DNA of 64,000 nucleotides from Prorocentrum cordatum (lineage: Eukaryota > Sar > Dinophyceae > Prorocentrales > Prorocentraceae). The notes beneath the pieces are model-generated. The model made no database searches. It had not been told where the DNA came from and saw nothing but the letters and a program-made list of their open reading frames with translations. The DNA lies in the NCBI GenBank assembly GCA_963575745.1, contig CAUYUJ010016890.1, forward strand, positions 1 to 64,000, given 5' to 3'. This document shows positions 8,486-18,069 of the stretch, one piece after another. The translations under genes were made by a program, and so were the position numbers. Within the stretch, counting starts at the first letter, position 1; the number at the start of each line of letters is the position of its first letter.

Positions 8486-8668
8486 CTGGCGGCGCTCCGT
8501 CGTGCCGCCGGCGGCGCGGGTCCCAGGCGCCGCTAAGACCACCGCGGGACGCAGCCGCGGCGAAATGGGCACGCGGGGAAAAAATAAAACAAGCAAAAAA
8601 AATGAAAACCCAAACAAAACCGGGGGGGGTAAAAAACAAACAAAAAAAAGGAAAACCCAAACAAAACA

Positions 8669-8779
<111 letters not shown>

Positions 8780-8849
8780 GCGGGGGGGGCGCGGGGGGGG
8801 AGCGGCGAAAGCCGCGGGCGGCGGAGCACCCTCAGACCGCGAAGATCTG

Positions 8850-9325
8850 GCACGTGCGTGTCGAAGCACAGGCTTACACGGGTAGCGAACCAAACGCAGG
8901 CTTACCCAGGCTTGCACATGCTTGCACAGGCTTACACGGCTTACACAAGCTTACACGGGCAGTAATATGCAGGATGCCGGGGGGGCAGTAGTCCGACGTG
9001 ACCGCGCACGCAAGGCATGCGAAGGGCAGTCCAGGATGGAAGGACAGTCCTCCTGGGTCCGCGTTGGCTGCGGGTCCCGAAACTGTGCTGCGACAGACCG
9101 CACGGTGACCTCGAGATCCCCGAAGACCTCATAGCACGGTCCGCCACCGAACCGTTTCAGGGACGCTGGCAGGCCCAATCGCTCGATACGTCCTCGGAGA
9201 ACGACCCCCAAGTCCCAAAACCGTGCGGTCACCTCACCGACTCACCACACGGTGTGGTCACCGCACCGTTTGGGGGCCCCCCAATTTGCCCAAGGCTGGG
9301 GGGGGAACGGCCAGAGGGGACTGGC
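8850..9325. other. Short CAGGCTTACAC repeats and unassigned DNA
   Basis: 8866-8960 has eight or so variants of GGCTTACACGG. 9090-9260 has repeated ACCGCACGGT/ACCGTGCGGT inverted motifs. No coding motif. Confidence 0.5.
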
Positions 9326-9330
9326 TCGGG

Positions 9331-9500
9331 GGAGGAGGAGGAGGAGGAGGAGGAGGAGGAGGAGGAGGAGGAGGAGGAGCTGGGAGGAGGAGGGGGAGGA
9401 GGAGGAGGAGGCGGAGGAGGAGGAGGAGGAGAGGGGAGGAGGAGAGGGGGGAGGAGGAGGAGGAGGAGGAGGAGGACGAGGAGGAGGAGGAGGAGGGGGG
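9331..9500. repeat. (GGA)n tract
   Basis: Purine triplet repeat; all long frames here are low complexity. Confidence 0.95.
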
Positions 9501-9655
9501 AACACTGGAAGCGGCGACACACCGCCGATCTGTCGATAGCGGAGCTGCGCGCTACAGGCCGGGGCAGGCCATCGGGACCCTGACGGCGAGGGATGGCCCT
9601 TCGAGAGATGACCGAGCGGGGGAGCATCCAAGAAGGAGAATGGGACGCACAGGGA

Positions 9656-9840
9656 CATACTAATACTATATGTCCTCCTTGGAGGCGCGCGTCCAACCCG
9701 AACATATAGTATACCCATCTTGTAGTATCTCGCTTCCCGAGCGGTGTGGCCAGAAAGCGCCCGCCACGACGCATATACTATACTATTTCTCGGTGCGCGC
9801 GTCGCCCCTGGGGGGACGACGCACATGTAGTATAAGTATG
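9656..9840. mobile_element. TIR element, family U (single copy)
   Basis: 185 bp with 18-bp termini CATACTAATACTATATGT and the complement of CATACTTATACTACATGT (16/18). The interior repeats ATATAGTATA/TACTATACTA motifs and GCGCGCGTC. Only one copy here, so mobility is inferred from the termini. Confidence 0.5.
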
Positions 9841-9914
9841 TTGGGGTGACGCCGAGAGAAGAGCGCCACAGGCACAAATTTTGGTGGCCAGGCACCCATC
9901 GTATTGCCAAAGAC

Positions 9915-10060
9915 GACATACGGCTTTCGTCAATTTCGGCCTCTGTGGGCCTTCACCAAGCCCCCGGACCAACGAACAAATGACTCACGATGAGAAGCCA
10001 GCCCTGGGGAAAGGTTCGGGACTTGCAGGGACCCCGCATCGAACAAAAAAAAAAATCTGG
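9915..10060. repeat. Dispersed element family F, copy 3
   Basis: TTTCGTCAATTTCGGCCTC...GATGAGAAGCCAGCCCTGGG...TTCGGGACTTGCAGGGACCC, close to 15,250-15,365. Confidence 0.7.
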
Positions 10061-10179
10061 CAAAAACAGCATCAATGAGTCGCCGCCGTGGCGAGCCGAT
10101 CAGCGCGCTGCTGCTGAAACGGCACGCATGGACAAAAACGGAAGAACGGCATGGTGACAGGTACTCTTCCTTCCCGATT

Positions 10180-10365
10180 GCAAAGGTCCACGCGGATTCC
10201 TTGGAACGGCGCCGCGCCGATTCGTTCAATCAGCGCTGGACCCCCATGCCCTGGCGCGCGAAACTTGACAGGAGCGACGCCAGGAGGCTCTGGCAACGAT
10301 CTGCGAAATCCGCGCGGGCCTCCAAAAGTTTATGGTGGTGCAGTTCTTGTGTTCCTCTACAGCAG
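10180..10365. mobile_element. TIR element family A, abutting exon 4 of the coiled-coil gene
   Basis: Arms CCACGCGGATTCCTTGGAAC and GAAATCCGCGCGGGCCTCC, then AAAAGTTTATGG. On the minus strand its outer arm begins within about 10 nt of the GA donor at 10,370, so this intron starts with an A element. Confidence 0.65.
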
Positions 10366-10370
10366 GGGTC

Positions 10371-10439
10371 GAGGTCCTCGGTGTATTTCTTGATGGCCTC
10401 CTCGATCGACTCGATCTTGGCCTCCAGGTCCTCCTTCTC
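10371..10439 (-). CDS. Dinoflagellate coiled-coil protein, exon 4
   Basis: 69 nt, 23 codons: EKEDLEAKIESIEEAIKK then YTEDL. Acceptor GCCGAG before GAG at 10,439, donor GA after CTC at 10,371, phase 0 at both ends. It joins TKTE of the exon at 28,869 to give TKTE-EKEDLEAKI, a stretch I recognise from many dinoflagellate coiled-coil proteins. The intron before it is about 18.4 kb and contains the CAT tract, the nested retrogenes and many TIR elements. Confidence 0.75.
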
Positions 10440-10490
10440 CTCGGCCACAGGAGGGGGGAAGAGCGGCCTGTTCTCTTGCATCGACCGTCC

Positions 10491-10929
10491 CTCATGATCA
10501 CCATCATCTCCGTCATGGTCACAACAGACACAAGCATCGTCACCATCATCAGCACAACCATCACAATCCTCCACCTCAACATCAACAACAACATAACGAT
10601 CATCATAATCAGCAGCAACAGCATCATCATAATCAGCAACATCAGCAACATCAGCAACAGCATCCGCATCAGCATCAGCACCATTATCATCATCAGCATC
10701 AGCATCATCACCATCATCAGCATCGGCACCATCATCAGCATCCTCATAATCAACATCATCATCGCCAGCACCACCATCATCATCATCACCACCACCATCG
10801 TCATCACACTCAGCATCATGATGGACATCAGCATCATGATCGCCATCATCCTCATCAGCAGCATCAGCACCGTCGTCATCGGCATCATCAGTATCGTCAT
10901 AACCAGCATATCAGCATCGTCATCATCAG

Positions 10930-10961
<32 letters not shown>

Positions 10962-11532
10962 GCATCGTCATCAGCACCATCATCAGCATCATGGTCATCA
11001 GCAGCAGCATCATCATCACCCTATACATGATGATGAGCATCATCATCATCATCATCATCATCATCAGCAGCAGCATCATCAGCAACAGCACCATCACCAC
11101 CATCGTCATCAACATAATCATCAGCATCGTGAGCATCATCAGTGTCTCCACCATCATCATTATCATCATCATCAGCATCATCATCATCAGCAGCAGCAGC
11201 ATCATTAGCAGCATCATCGTCAATAGCATCGTCATCAGCATCATCAGCATCAGCATCAACATCGCCAGTATCGTCCTGAGTAGCATCAGCATCGCCATCG
11301 TGATCATTGTTATCATCAGAATGCAGCGTCGCGTAGTGTGCATTCTCCTCTGCTATACCATCACTACTCATCAGCATCAGCAACACCATCGTCACAATCG
11401 TCGACATCCGCATCCCCAGCATCTGTATCAGCATACGCATGATCGAACTCAGCATCGCCATCACCCTGAACATCCCCATCGTCAGCACCATCATCATCAG
11501 CAGCAGCCTCACCATCATCAGATCGGCAGCGT

Positions 11533-11563
<31 letters not shown>

Positions 11564-11759
11564 ATCATCATCAGCATCATCACCATCATCAGCAGCAACA
11601 TCATCATCGTCAGCACCACCATCAACATGATCAACATCAGCATCATAATCCGCATCATCATCAGCAGCATCATCAGCATCATCATCACCATCATCTTCAT
11701 CAGCAGTATCGTTATCATCATCACCACCATCACAAGCATCATCAGAATCATCATCATGT
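10491..11759. repeat. (CAT)n microsatellite, 1.27 kb
   Basis: CAT/CAG/CAC/CGT triplet repeat with point changes. All three phases on both strands are largely open, giving false poly-His, poly-Ile/Ser, poly-Met and poly-Asp proteins. Confidence 0.97.
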
Positions 11760-12360
11760 ATCCCTCTCCTCCCCCTGCTCCTTCTCCGCTTCTTCAGCCC
11801 GACGATATCCTTCAATTCCTCCCTTCCATCAATTCTCTTGTCCGTCATCACATCCCGCCTCACCCGTCCCCTCCTCGAACCATGCAAGACGCTCCGCATG
11901 AACACCCCTGAACAGACTAGGCACAGACCAATGGTATGGATGCGATCGGTCAGCTTGAAGCCGCATCCTCATCATCCAATCGCAACTGCCAAAGCAGCAG
12001 AAGGAGAGGAGGAGGAAGAGAAAGAGGAGTAGGCGTATGAGGAGGAGAAGGATGACGACCACGAGGGAGGTGGCGGGTCCAGGAGGGGGGGCGGTAACGG
12101 ACCAAACAACGGAGAGAGGGATTGAGGCGAAGATGGGGAGATACAGGAAAAGATGGGAGGTGAGGGAGACACGGGGAGGAAGGGATGGGAAGGGGAGGGG
12201 AGTGAAGGGACGGAGGGGGGTGGAGGAAACGAGGAGGGGATGGGAAAGAGGAGGGGGAGGCGGGGGGGAGAAGAAAGGAGAGGAGAACAGGAGAGAAGAG
12301 AGGGTGGGAGGGCTGGGTGGAGGGCAATGCAGAGCTTTCGCGGGAAACGCTGCAGTATCC
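11760..12360. other. No gene recognised
   Basis: 11,760-11,910 holds a short reverse open segment (MTDKRIDGREELKDIVGLKK) that looks protein-like but has no known motif. 12,000-12,310 is purine-rich, with AGGAGG and GGGAGG runs. Confidence 0.4.
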
Positions 12361-12590
12361 CCTCCTCCTCCTCCGCCTCCGCCTCCGCCTCCGCCTTCTC
12401 CTCCTACGACTACTACCACGACCAAGCCTGAGAGCACGACTCGTCCTACTCGTCCTCCTGCTCCTCGCCGTCCGCATCGTTATTGTCCTCATTTCGTTCC
12501 TGTTCCTCCTGTTCATCCTTCACCCCCTCCTCCTCCTCCTCCTCCTCATCATCCTCATCCTCATCCTCCTCCTCCTCCTCGGCGATAGGC
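12361..12590. repeat. (TCC)n/(TCCTCA)n tract
   Basis: Interrupted pyrimidine triplets. Confidence 0.85.
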
Positions 12591-12807
12591 CCCCGATTGC
12601 GAATCCGCACGGTCCTGGGTAGATGTAGCTATCGAGCCCCTATCGGTGATGCATGGGCGATTAGGGGTCGCTGCATCCCCACCTGAGCCTATCCCCCCGA
12701 ATGTTGCCCCATGGCCCATGATGTACGAAAAGGTTGATCGGGCCTTGGATGAGCCTCGCAATGACCCAGTATCACCATGCTGTGGATTTGTCGTGCACGA
12801 TCAAAAG

Positions 12808-12935
12808 GACAAAGAGCTGCGTAAACATCAACCGTCGGAGCTCCGCGCGGATTTCTTGGATTACCAGCGCCACCAGGGTGGCCTAGCGCCAGTCCAAGAA
12901 ATACGCGCGGAGCGTCGAACGTGTATGTTTATCTT
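12808..12935. mobile_element. TIR element family A, compact copy
   Basis: TAAACATCAACCGTCGGAGC TCCGCGCGGATTTCTTGGAT on the left; ATCCAAG-type arm and CGCGCGGAGCGTCGAACGTG TATGTTTA on the right. Shows that the TIR extends out to the TAAACAT block. 12,680-12,800 before it is an open, protein-like stretch without known motif. Confidence 0.7.
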
Positions 12936-13179
12936 CGATGTTTTAAATGGTCTCCCTGTGGCGAAACTGTGAAATACTCCAGCGGCGCTGGGGAAGCCTC
13001 GGGCCGGCCCAGCTGGGGGAGGATCTAAGGGAACATCAGGAAGGCGACGTTTATTCCAACGGCACCTCGCCTCAGGATCTCCCCAGGCTGGCCTGTGATC
13101 TCGTATCGCGTCCTCCAGGTCAGGCGCTCAGGCACCTAACAGCGCTGAAAATTATCAGTCCTCCAGACACAAGTTTGTA

Positions 13180-13360
13180 CAGTCAACCCGTACAGTAAGG
13201 ATGCGCGGTAAGGATGCAAGGACCTTGGACGACCATGCCGAGGCTCTTCGAGCGGGGCTGGCCTTCGAAAGTGGTTGAGGGTTGGCCGAAGATGACCGAC
13301 GAGGCAAGGATGCAAGGGTACCCTTGAGAAGTCGCTCATCCTTACTGTGCGGGTTGACTG
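13180..13360. mobile_element. Mariner-like TIR element, family O, copy 1
   Basis: 181 bp. The 24-bp TIRs differ at one base (CAGTCAACCCGTACAGTAAG GATG versus CAGTCAACCCGCACAGTAAG GATG) and are flanked by TA at 13,178-13,179 and 13,361-13,362. CAGT termini plus TA duplication fit Tc1/mariner/pogo-type transposition. No coding capacity. Second copy at 39,204-39,388. Confidence 0.85.
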
Positions 13361-13551
13361 TATTTGTCCTCAGCTGTGCCGTTGAGTTGGCACGCTGCCG
13401 AGGACAGGATGCCCACCCGTACGGGCTCGTGGGGCGCCCGAGTCGCTGCACGAGCTGCCTCGCGTGCCACTGGCAGCAGCACGGGGTCCCCCAGCACCAG
13501 CACCCCTGCTCGTGTGCTGCAGGCGAGGGCCCTGCCTCCAGGGTGGTACGA

Positions 13552-13624
13552 TCAGGTCGGGCATGTCACCCTACAGGCGGGCTTTGGGCGAAAATAATGT
13601 GTGTATATATATATATATATCATA

Positions 13625-13655
<31 letters not shown>

Positions 13656-13773
13656 CATTGTTTAATACAAAAAATACTCCAAAATGGTCAAAACATGCTC
13701 CAAAAATCGTCCCTGGACTATGTTCTGCCTATCTTTGAATCTTCCTCCTGTAGAGTGACAGGCCCGACTTAAG
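13552..13773 (+). mobile_element. Introner-like TIR element, family B, copy 2
   Basis: 222 bp, flanked by an exact 8-bp repeat TGGTACGA (13,544-13,551 and 13,774-13,781). Starts TCAG then GTCGGGCATGTC, ends GGCCCGACTTAAG. On the plus strand this makes a GT...AG intron-like unit (GT at 13,556, AG at 13,772-13,773). The middle carries an (AT)n expansion (13,600-13,660). Confidence 0.85.
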
Positions 13774-13867
13774 TGGTACGAGTCGGGCGCTGCCAGAAGT
13801 GGCCCCGCCCCGAGATGCTCAGCACCTCTTCGCGCCACTCGGGGGCCGTCGGGGCCCCTCTGCACCT

Positions 13868-14038
13868 TCGGCGGTGGACAAACCTCCCTTTAGTAGACCT
13901 CCCCTTAGTGAAAACGGCCTGGGACCGAAACCGACGGACCTGGACCCGCAAAAATGACGGCCGCGACGCCCTCTTGCGAGCCGAAAACGGCCGATTTCTT
14001 AATCGATGTGTCAGGGTAGGAGGTCTGTCCACCCCCGA
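13868..14038 (-). mobile_element. Introner-like TIR element, family C, copy 1
   Basis: 171 bp; TIR TCGGCGGTGGACAAACCTCC against TCGGGGGTGGACAGACCTCC. TSD CACCT (13,863-13,867 and 14,039-14,043), which is AGGTG on the minus strand. There the DNA reads GCGAG^GTG-TCGGGG...CGCCGA-AG^GTGCAG, so excising GT...AG restores the target exactly. Confidence 0.9.
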
Positions 14039-14043
14039 CACCT

Positions 14044-14186
14044 CGCTGGGAGTGTGCGCTGCCGGCCACCCGCGTCTCCCTGGGAAGCGCAGGGGCTGCC
14101 CTGCGGCCCAGGGCCACGTCGAGGACGACACCCCCCACACGGAAGGCAATGGCGGCTGCGAGAACGGCGCACACGCACCGTGCCAT
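14044..14186 (-). CDS. Possible first exon with signal peptide (tentative)
   Basis: ATG at 14,186 opens a frame starting MARCVCAVLAAAIAFRVGG and continuing VVLDVALGRRAAPALPRE, a short basic start then a hydrophobic stretch, like a signal peptide. The frame runs to CAGCGAG and then the family C element, whose TSD offers a GT donor. Possible downstream exons at 13,782-13,867 and 13,370-13,540 do not join cleanly and belong to no family I know. It may be chance. Confidence 0.2.
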
Positions 14187-14230
14187 GCCTGGACTCCGGG
14201 CCGGGCTCCAGCGCGGTAGGGTACATAGTC

Positions 14231-14392
14231 TCAGGGCGGGCATGTCCCCCTACAGGCGGATTTGGGATGAGACATAAGAAATACTCAAAAAAATATTCAC
14301 AAACAGTGAAAAAATACTAGGAAAATCCTCCCCAGACTATTTTGATACTATGTTTGCATGTTCCTCCTGTAGAGGGACACGCCCGACTTAAG
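14231..14392. mobile_element. TIR element, family B, copy 3
   Basis: 162 bp flanked by CATAGTC (14,224-14,230 and 14,393-14,399). Begins TCAGGGCGGGCATGTCCCCC, ends GGACACGCCCGACTTAAG. The donor GT of copy 2 is GG here. Confidence 0.85.
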
Positions 14393-14672
14393 CATAGTCC
14401 TCCGGCGCTGAGAAACGAGACACCACGCACCCCGACCACTCCCGGGGCGCGGGGCGACACCGCCTCAGGTGACGCCCACGCGGCGCGGTGCTCACGAGTC
14501 GCCCGCGGGATGGAGCAGGGCCGCAGCATCGCCCCTGCGCCAGCGGGGAGCCCGCGGCCGAGCGCGCCCGCGGCCGGCGCGCGCAGCAGCGGGCGCGCGA
14601 GGCGCGCCAGGACTCCACGGCGCTCGGGAGGGGCAGCCTTCGGCGGCGCGCCCGGGGGGGGGGGGGCAGGTG

Positions 14673-14844
14673 TCGGGGATGGACAGACCTCCCTTTAGTA
14701 AAACGTGGTTTGGTGAAAACGACCTGAGGCCCAAACCTGGCGGGCGCAAGCCTGGAAAACAACGGCCACGGCGCCCTCTCGAGAACCGAAAACGGACAAC
14801 TCACTAATCGACGTGTCACTGTTGGGGGTTCTGTCCACCCCCGA
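14673..14844 (+). mobile_element. Introner-like TIR element, family C, copy 2
   Basis: 172 bp with TSD AGGTG (14,668-14,672 and 14,845-14,849). On the plus strand CAG^GTGTCGGGG...CCCCCGAAG^GTGGG gives GT...AG, with the target restored exactly after splicing. Confidence 0.9.
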
Positions 14845-14867
14845 AGGTGGGTGCCCAGACTGAAGGC

Positions 14868-15025
14868 GCCCCAGGACACACAAATAAATACACACAAATA
14901 AAACAATTCCCCATATTTTCCTATATTTTCTGGGTTTTTGTCTTCCCCCCCACTTCCCATATTTTCCCATATTTTCCTGGGAATCGACGATTAATTGTGT
15001 CTGTGTGTTTTTTCCCTCCTGAGAC
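14868..15025 (+). mobile_element. Dispersed element, family E, copy 1
   Basis: AGGACACACAAATAAATACA ... CCATATTTTCCC repeats ... GAATCGACGATTAATTGTGT CTGTGTGT ... CCCTCCTGAG. The ends form a weak inverted repeat (ACACACAAA against the complement of TGTGTGT). The left flank is always GG..CCCAG, and the right end is CTCCTGAG in three copies and CTCCTCAG at 39,180, so the unit reads CAG^GA...AG like a GA-AG intron. Copies at 38,998, 52,812 and 58,955. Confidence 0.7.
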
Positions 15026-15234
15026 TCGTCTGCTCAGCAGACTGTGAGGACGCCTCGGGCGAGGCGCGCCGGTCTCGGCAGGCCCAGGGGGGAGCCGCCA
15101 TGGGGTGCTCTCGCGGGCCCGCTCGCGCCCAGATTGTGGGGGGCGCCTCAGGCGGGTTGCCTGTCTGTTTGGACGCCCAGATCCGTCCGGGTTTCAGAGC
15201 GGAGTGTGAGGATGTCCCCAGAGATCCAACGTAT

Positions 15235-15380
15235 TGAAAAAATCAAGACGCAGGTTTTTCGCAATTTTCGGCCTCGAGGGGCCCTCGCCGGGCCCCGGGG
15301 CCGTCAGAAAACGACTCAGGATGAGAAACCGGTCCTGGGGAGTGGGTCGAGACTTCTGGGGACCCCGTATTGAAAAAATC
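15235..15380. repeat. Dispersed element family F, copy 4
   Basis: Bounded on both sides by TATTGAAAAAATCA(A/C)GAC direct repeats. 15,026-15,234 before it and 15,381-15,860 after it show no recognisable gene. Confidence 0.7.
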
Positions 15381-15865
15381 ACGACATCGGAGCTCTGGGT
15401 CTCGAGCGAGGCGCTGGTTTCAAGGCCCTCGGAGGAGGCGGCCGGGCTTGTGAGGAGCCCTGGGGCCTTCTGAGAAGGCCTCTGCAGCTTCGGAGGAGGC
15501 TCAGGAAGCCTCTCGGCAGACCGCTTCCCCATCTGGGCTTGCCGCCGAACGAGTGAGCGTTGCCTTTATTCGGCGTTTCGACATTGGGCGGAAGGGGGGG
15601 GAGGTCCGGCTCCAGACCTCTGCTTAGTGCGACTGGTTGGAACCGTGCGTCCTATGGGGGAGACCCCACCTGCTCGAAACAGGCGCCAAAAAACAGCCAA
15701 AAGATCTACTCCAGGAGGGGGGAGGGGGGGGATTGGGGCCCACGCCGATCGGCAAGACAACGAAAAACAGAAACGATCACCACCCAACCGAGCAGGCCCA
15801 GCACACGTGCGCAACGCGGCGCAAGACCGGCGGACTCGACGCTCCGTCATGGCTCCTCTGTCGGG

Positions 15866-16075
15866 GACCTTCTGACCCGGGTGAATCCAGACCCGGGTCA
15901 GCCGAGCCTTGCAGGAGCCTGCAGGCTCCTGCACCCAAACCCGGGTCAACGCGAAGGATCCTGCAAGGTCCTGCGGGCTCCTGCACCCAGGCCCGGGCCA
16001 CTGCGCCCCTGGCCCCGCAGCATCCTGCAAGACCGGGCGCTCTGGCTGACCCCCGCTCGCACTGCCTCCGGCCCC
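15866..16075. repeat. Repeat family I (CCTGCA/ACCCGGGTCA array), copy 1
   Basis: Variants of GATCCTGCA and CACCCAAACCCGGGTCA alternate. Diverged copy with the same order at 36,006-36,232. Confidence 0.8.
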
Positions 16076-16167
16076 GACGCTCCGCCATGGCCCTCCTCTG
16101 GCGCCGCAGGACTCTGGGGCCCGCCCAATGGGGCGGGCCACACGCACCGGGCGCAGCGAGGAGCCAG

Positions 16168-16306
16168 TTAAAGGGGGGGGAAGGAGGAGGAGGAGGAGGA
16201 GGAGGAGGAGGAAGAGGGGAAGGGGGAGGAGGAGGAGGAGGAGGAGGAGGAGGGGAAGGAGGAGGAGGAGGAGGAGGAGGAGGAGGAGGAGGGGGGAGGA
16301 GGAGGA
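16168..16306. repeat. (GGA)n tract
   Basis: Purine triplet repeat. Confidence 0.95.
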
Positions 16307-16399
16307 CCGGTGTAAATCCAAGACCCGTCAACGACGTTGGAACAAACCCTCCCTGCAATCTCCCTCTTCAGCAGGCCTCTACAAGGGTTAATTTCCACT

Positions 16400-16800
16400 G
16401 AGGGAAGTGCCCCGTTGGGAGATAACCGTATTACGTACGAAGATCCTGAAGCGTCCCAAAACACCATTCTCGGAACTCGAACAAATCATCAACCTGACTC
16501 TTGCGTCCTGACGATCCTGAATCGTGCCAGAACACCTTTCATGGGACTTGAACACCGCGAATCAACGTAACTGTTGCGCCCTGGCAATCCTGATTCACTC
16601 CTGAATGCAAGTTCTGGGGAATCCGTAAAATTCTTGCATTTCCTGATACGAATGAACCGAGAGCCACATTTTGAAAAGGAGCCACCCTGAACCCGCAAAA
16701 CTAGTGGATCAGCTGTTACGAATACGCGCGGCGCTAAGGCAAGATCCACATGTTGAAAACGGCCCGCCCTGAGTCCCTTAAACTCTTACAGATGTGTGTT
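16400..16800. repeat. Degenerate tandem repeat family L
   Basis: About five diverged units sharing CATGTTGAAAA...CCxCCCTGA...AAACTxTT or GATCCTGAAxCGTxCCA. Two further units flank the next array at 17,990-18,060. Confidence 0.55.
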
Positions 16801-16973
16801 ATGTTTGTTTGTTGTTGCTTTGTTGTGTTTGCTTTGTTGTATTATCGGAGGTGAGGGGGTGAGATCGAAGTGGAACGGAGAACCCCCCTACCGGGAAATC
16901 GATTTCGGTTTCGTGTTCGTGCGTGCCGTGCGAGCGAGGCGAAGCTGCGTGGGCGGGCGAGAGGAAAGTCTCC

Positions 16974-17280
16974 TGTGGCTGAGGCGCGGCCGGACCAACT
17001 GATTCTCCGCCGGGCGGCCAGTGGCGCGCTGTGTCCCGCCGGTGTCCCGCTGGTGTCCCGTCGGTGTCCCTGTGGCTGAGGCGCGGCCGGACCAAATGTG
17101 TCTTTTCCGGGCGGCCGGTGGCGCGCGGTGTCCCGCCGGTGTCCCGCTGGTGTCCCGTCGGTGTCCCTGTGGCTGAGCCGCGGCCGGACCAAATGTGTCT
17201 CTTCCGGGCGGCCGGTGGCGCGCGGTGTCCCGCCGGTGTCCCGCTGGTGTCCCGTCGGTGTCCCGTCGGTGTCCCGATGA
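16974..17280. repeat. About 97-bp tandem repeat, three copies
   Basis: Unit TGTGGCTGAGGCGCGGCCGG ACCAAATGTGTC... GGCGGCCGGTGGCGCG, then three GGTGTCCCG steps. Units begin about 16,975, 17,070 and 17,168. Confidence 0.9.
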
Positions 17281-17294
17281 TGATGTGGATGATT

Positions 17295-17350
<56 letters not shown>

Positions 17351-17356
17351 TGATGA

Positions 17357-17432
<76 letters not shown>

Positions 17433-17920
17433 CGTCGATTGTGAGATCGATTGTGACATCGATAGTGAGACCGAATGTGAGATCGATTGTGAGATCGATA
17501 GTGAGATCGATTGTGAGATCGATAGTCAGATCGATTGTGAGATGATGATGGTAATGATGATTATGATGATGGTGCCGAGTGAAAATTGCCGAGTGAAAAT
17601 CGATAATGAGATCGATTGTGAGATCGATAGTGAGACCGAATGTGAAACCGAATGTGAGATCGATTGTGAGATCGATTGTGAGATCGATAGTGAGATCGAT
17701 AGTGAGACCGAATGTGAGACCGAATGTGAGACCGAATGTGAGATCGATTGTGAGATCGATAGTGAGATCGACAGTGAGACCGATTGTGAGACCGAATGTG
17801 AGATCGATTGTGAGATCGATTTTGAAATCGATAGTGAGATCGATAGCGAGATCGATAGTGGTATCGATTGTGAGATCGAATGTGAGATCGATTGTGAGAT
17901 CGATAACAAGATCGATTGAG
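17281..17920. repeat. (GAT)n tract then 12-bp minisatellite
   Basis: 17,281-17,430 is nearly pure GAT. 17,433-17,918 is a 12-bp array of GAGATCGATTGT/GAGATCGATAGT/GAGACCGAATGT variants, interrupted once at 17,540-17,600. No stop arises in several frames, so the EIDCEIDSE and ISQSISLS proteins are artefacts. Confidence 0.95.
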
Positions 17921-18069
17921 TGAGACGTTGGTTCCCCCTCCCCCCTCACCTCCTTATCACCCGCAGGGTGGTCGTATAGGTATTGTGTGCACGGCGGCAA
18001 AGCGAGAGACACATGTTGAAAACCACCCGCCCTCAATCCGTGAAACTGTTGCCAATGTTTAAGCTTCAG

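Noticed and set aside
13370-13867. Exons downstream of the signal-peptide-like start at 14,186
   Set aside because: Using the GT...AG sites of the C element leads to a stop; other frames need unsupported boundaries, and the B element there reads as an intron on the opposite strand.
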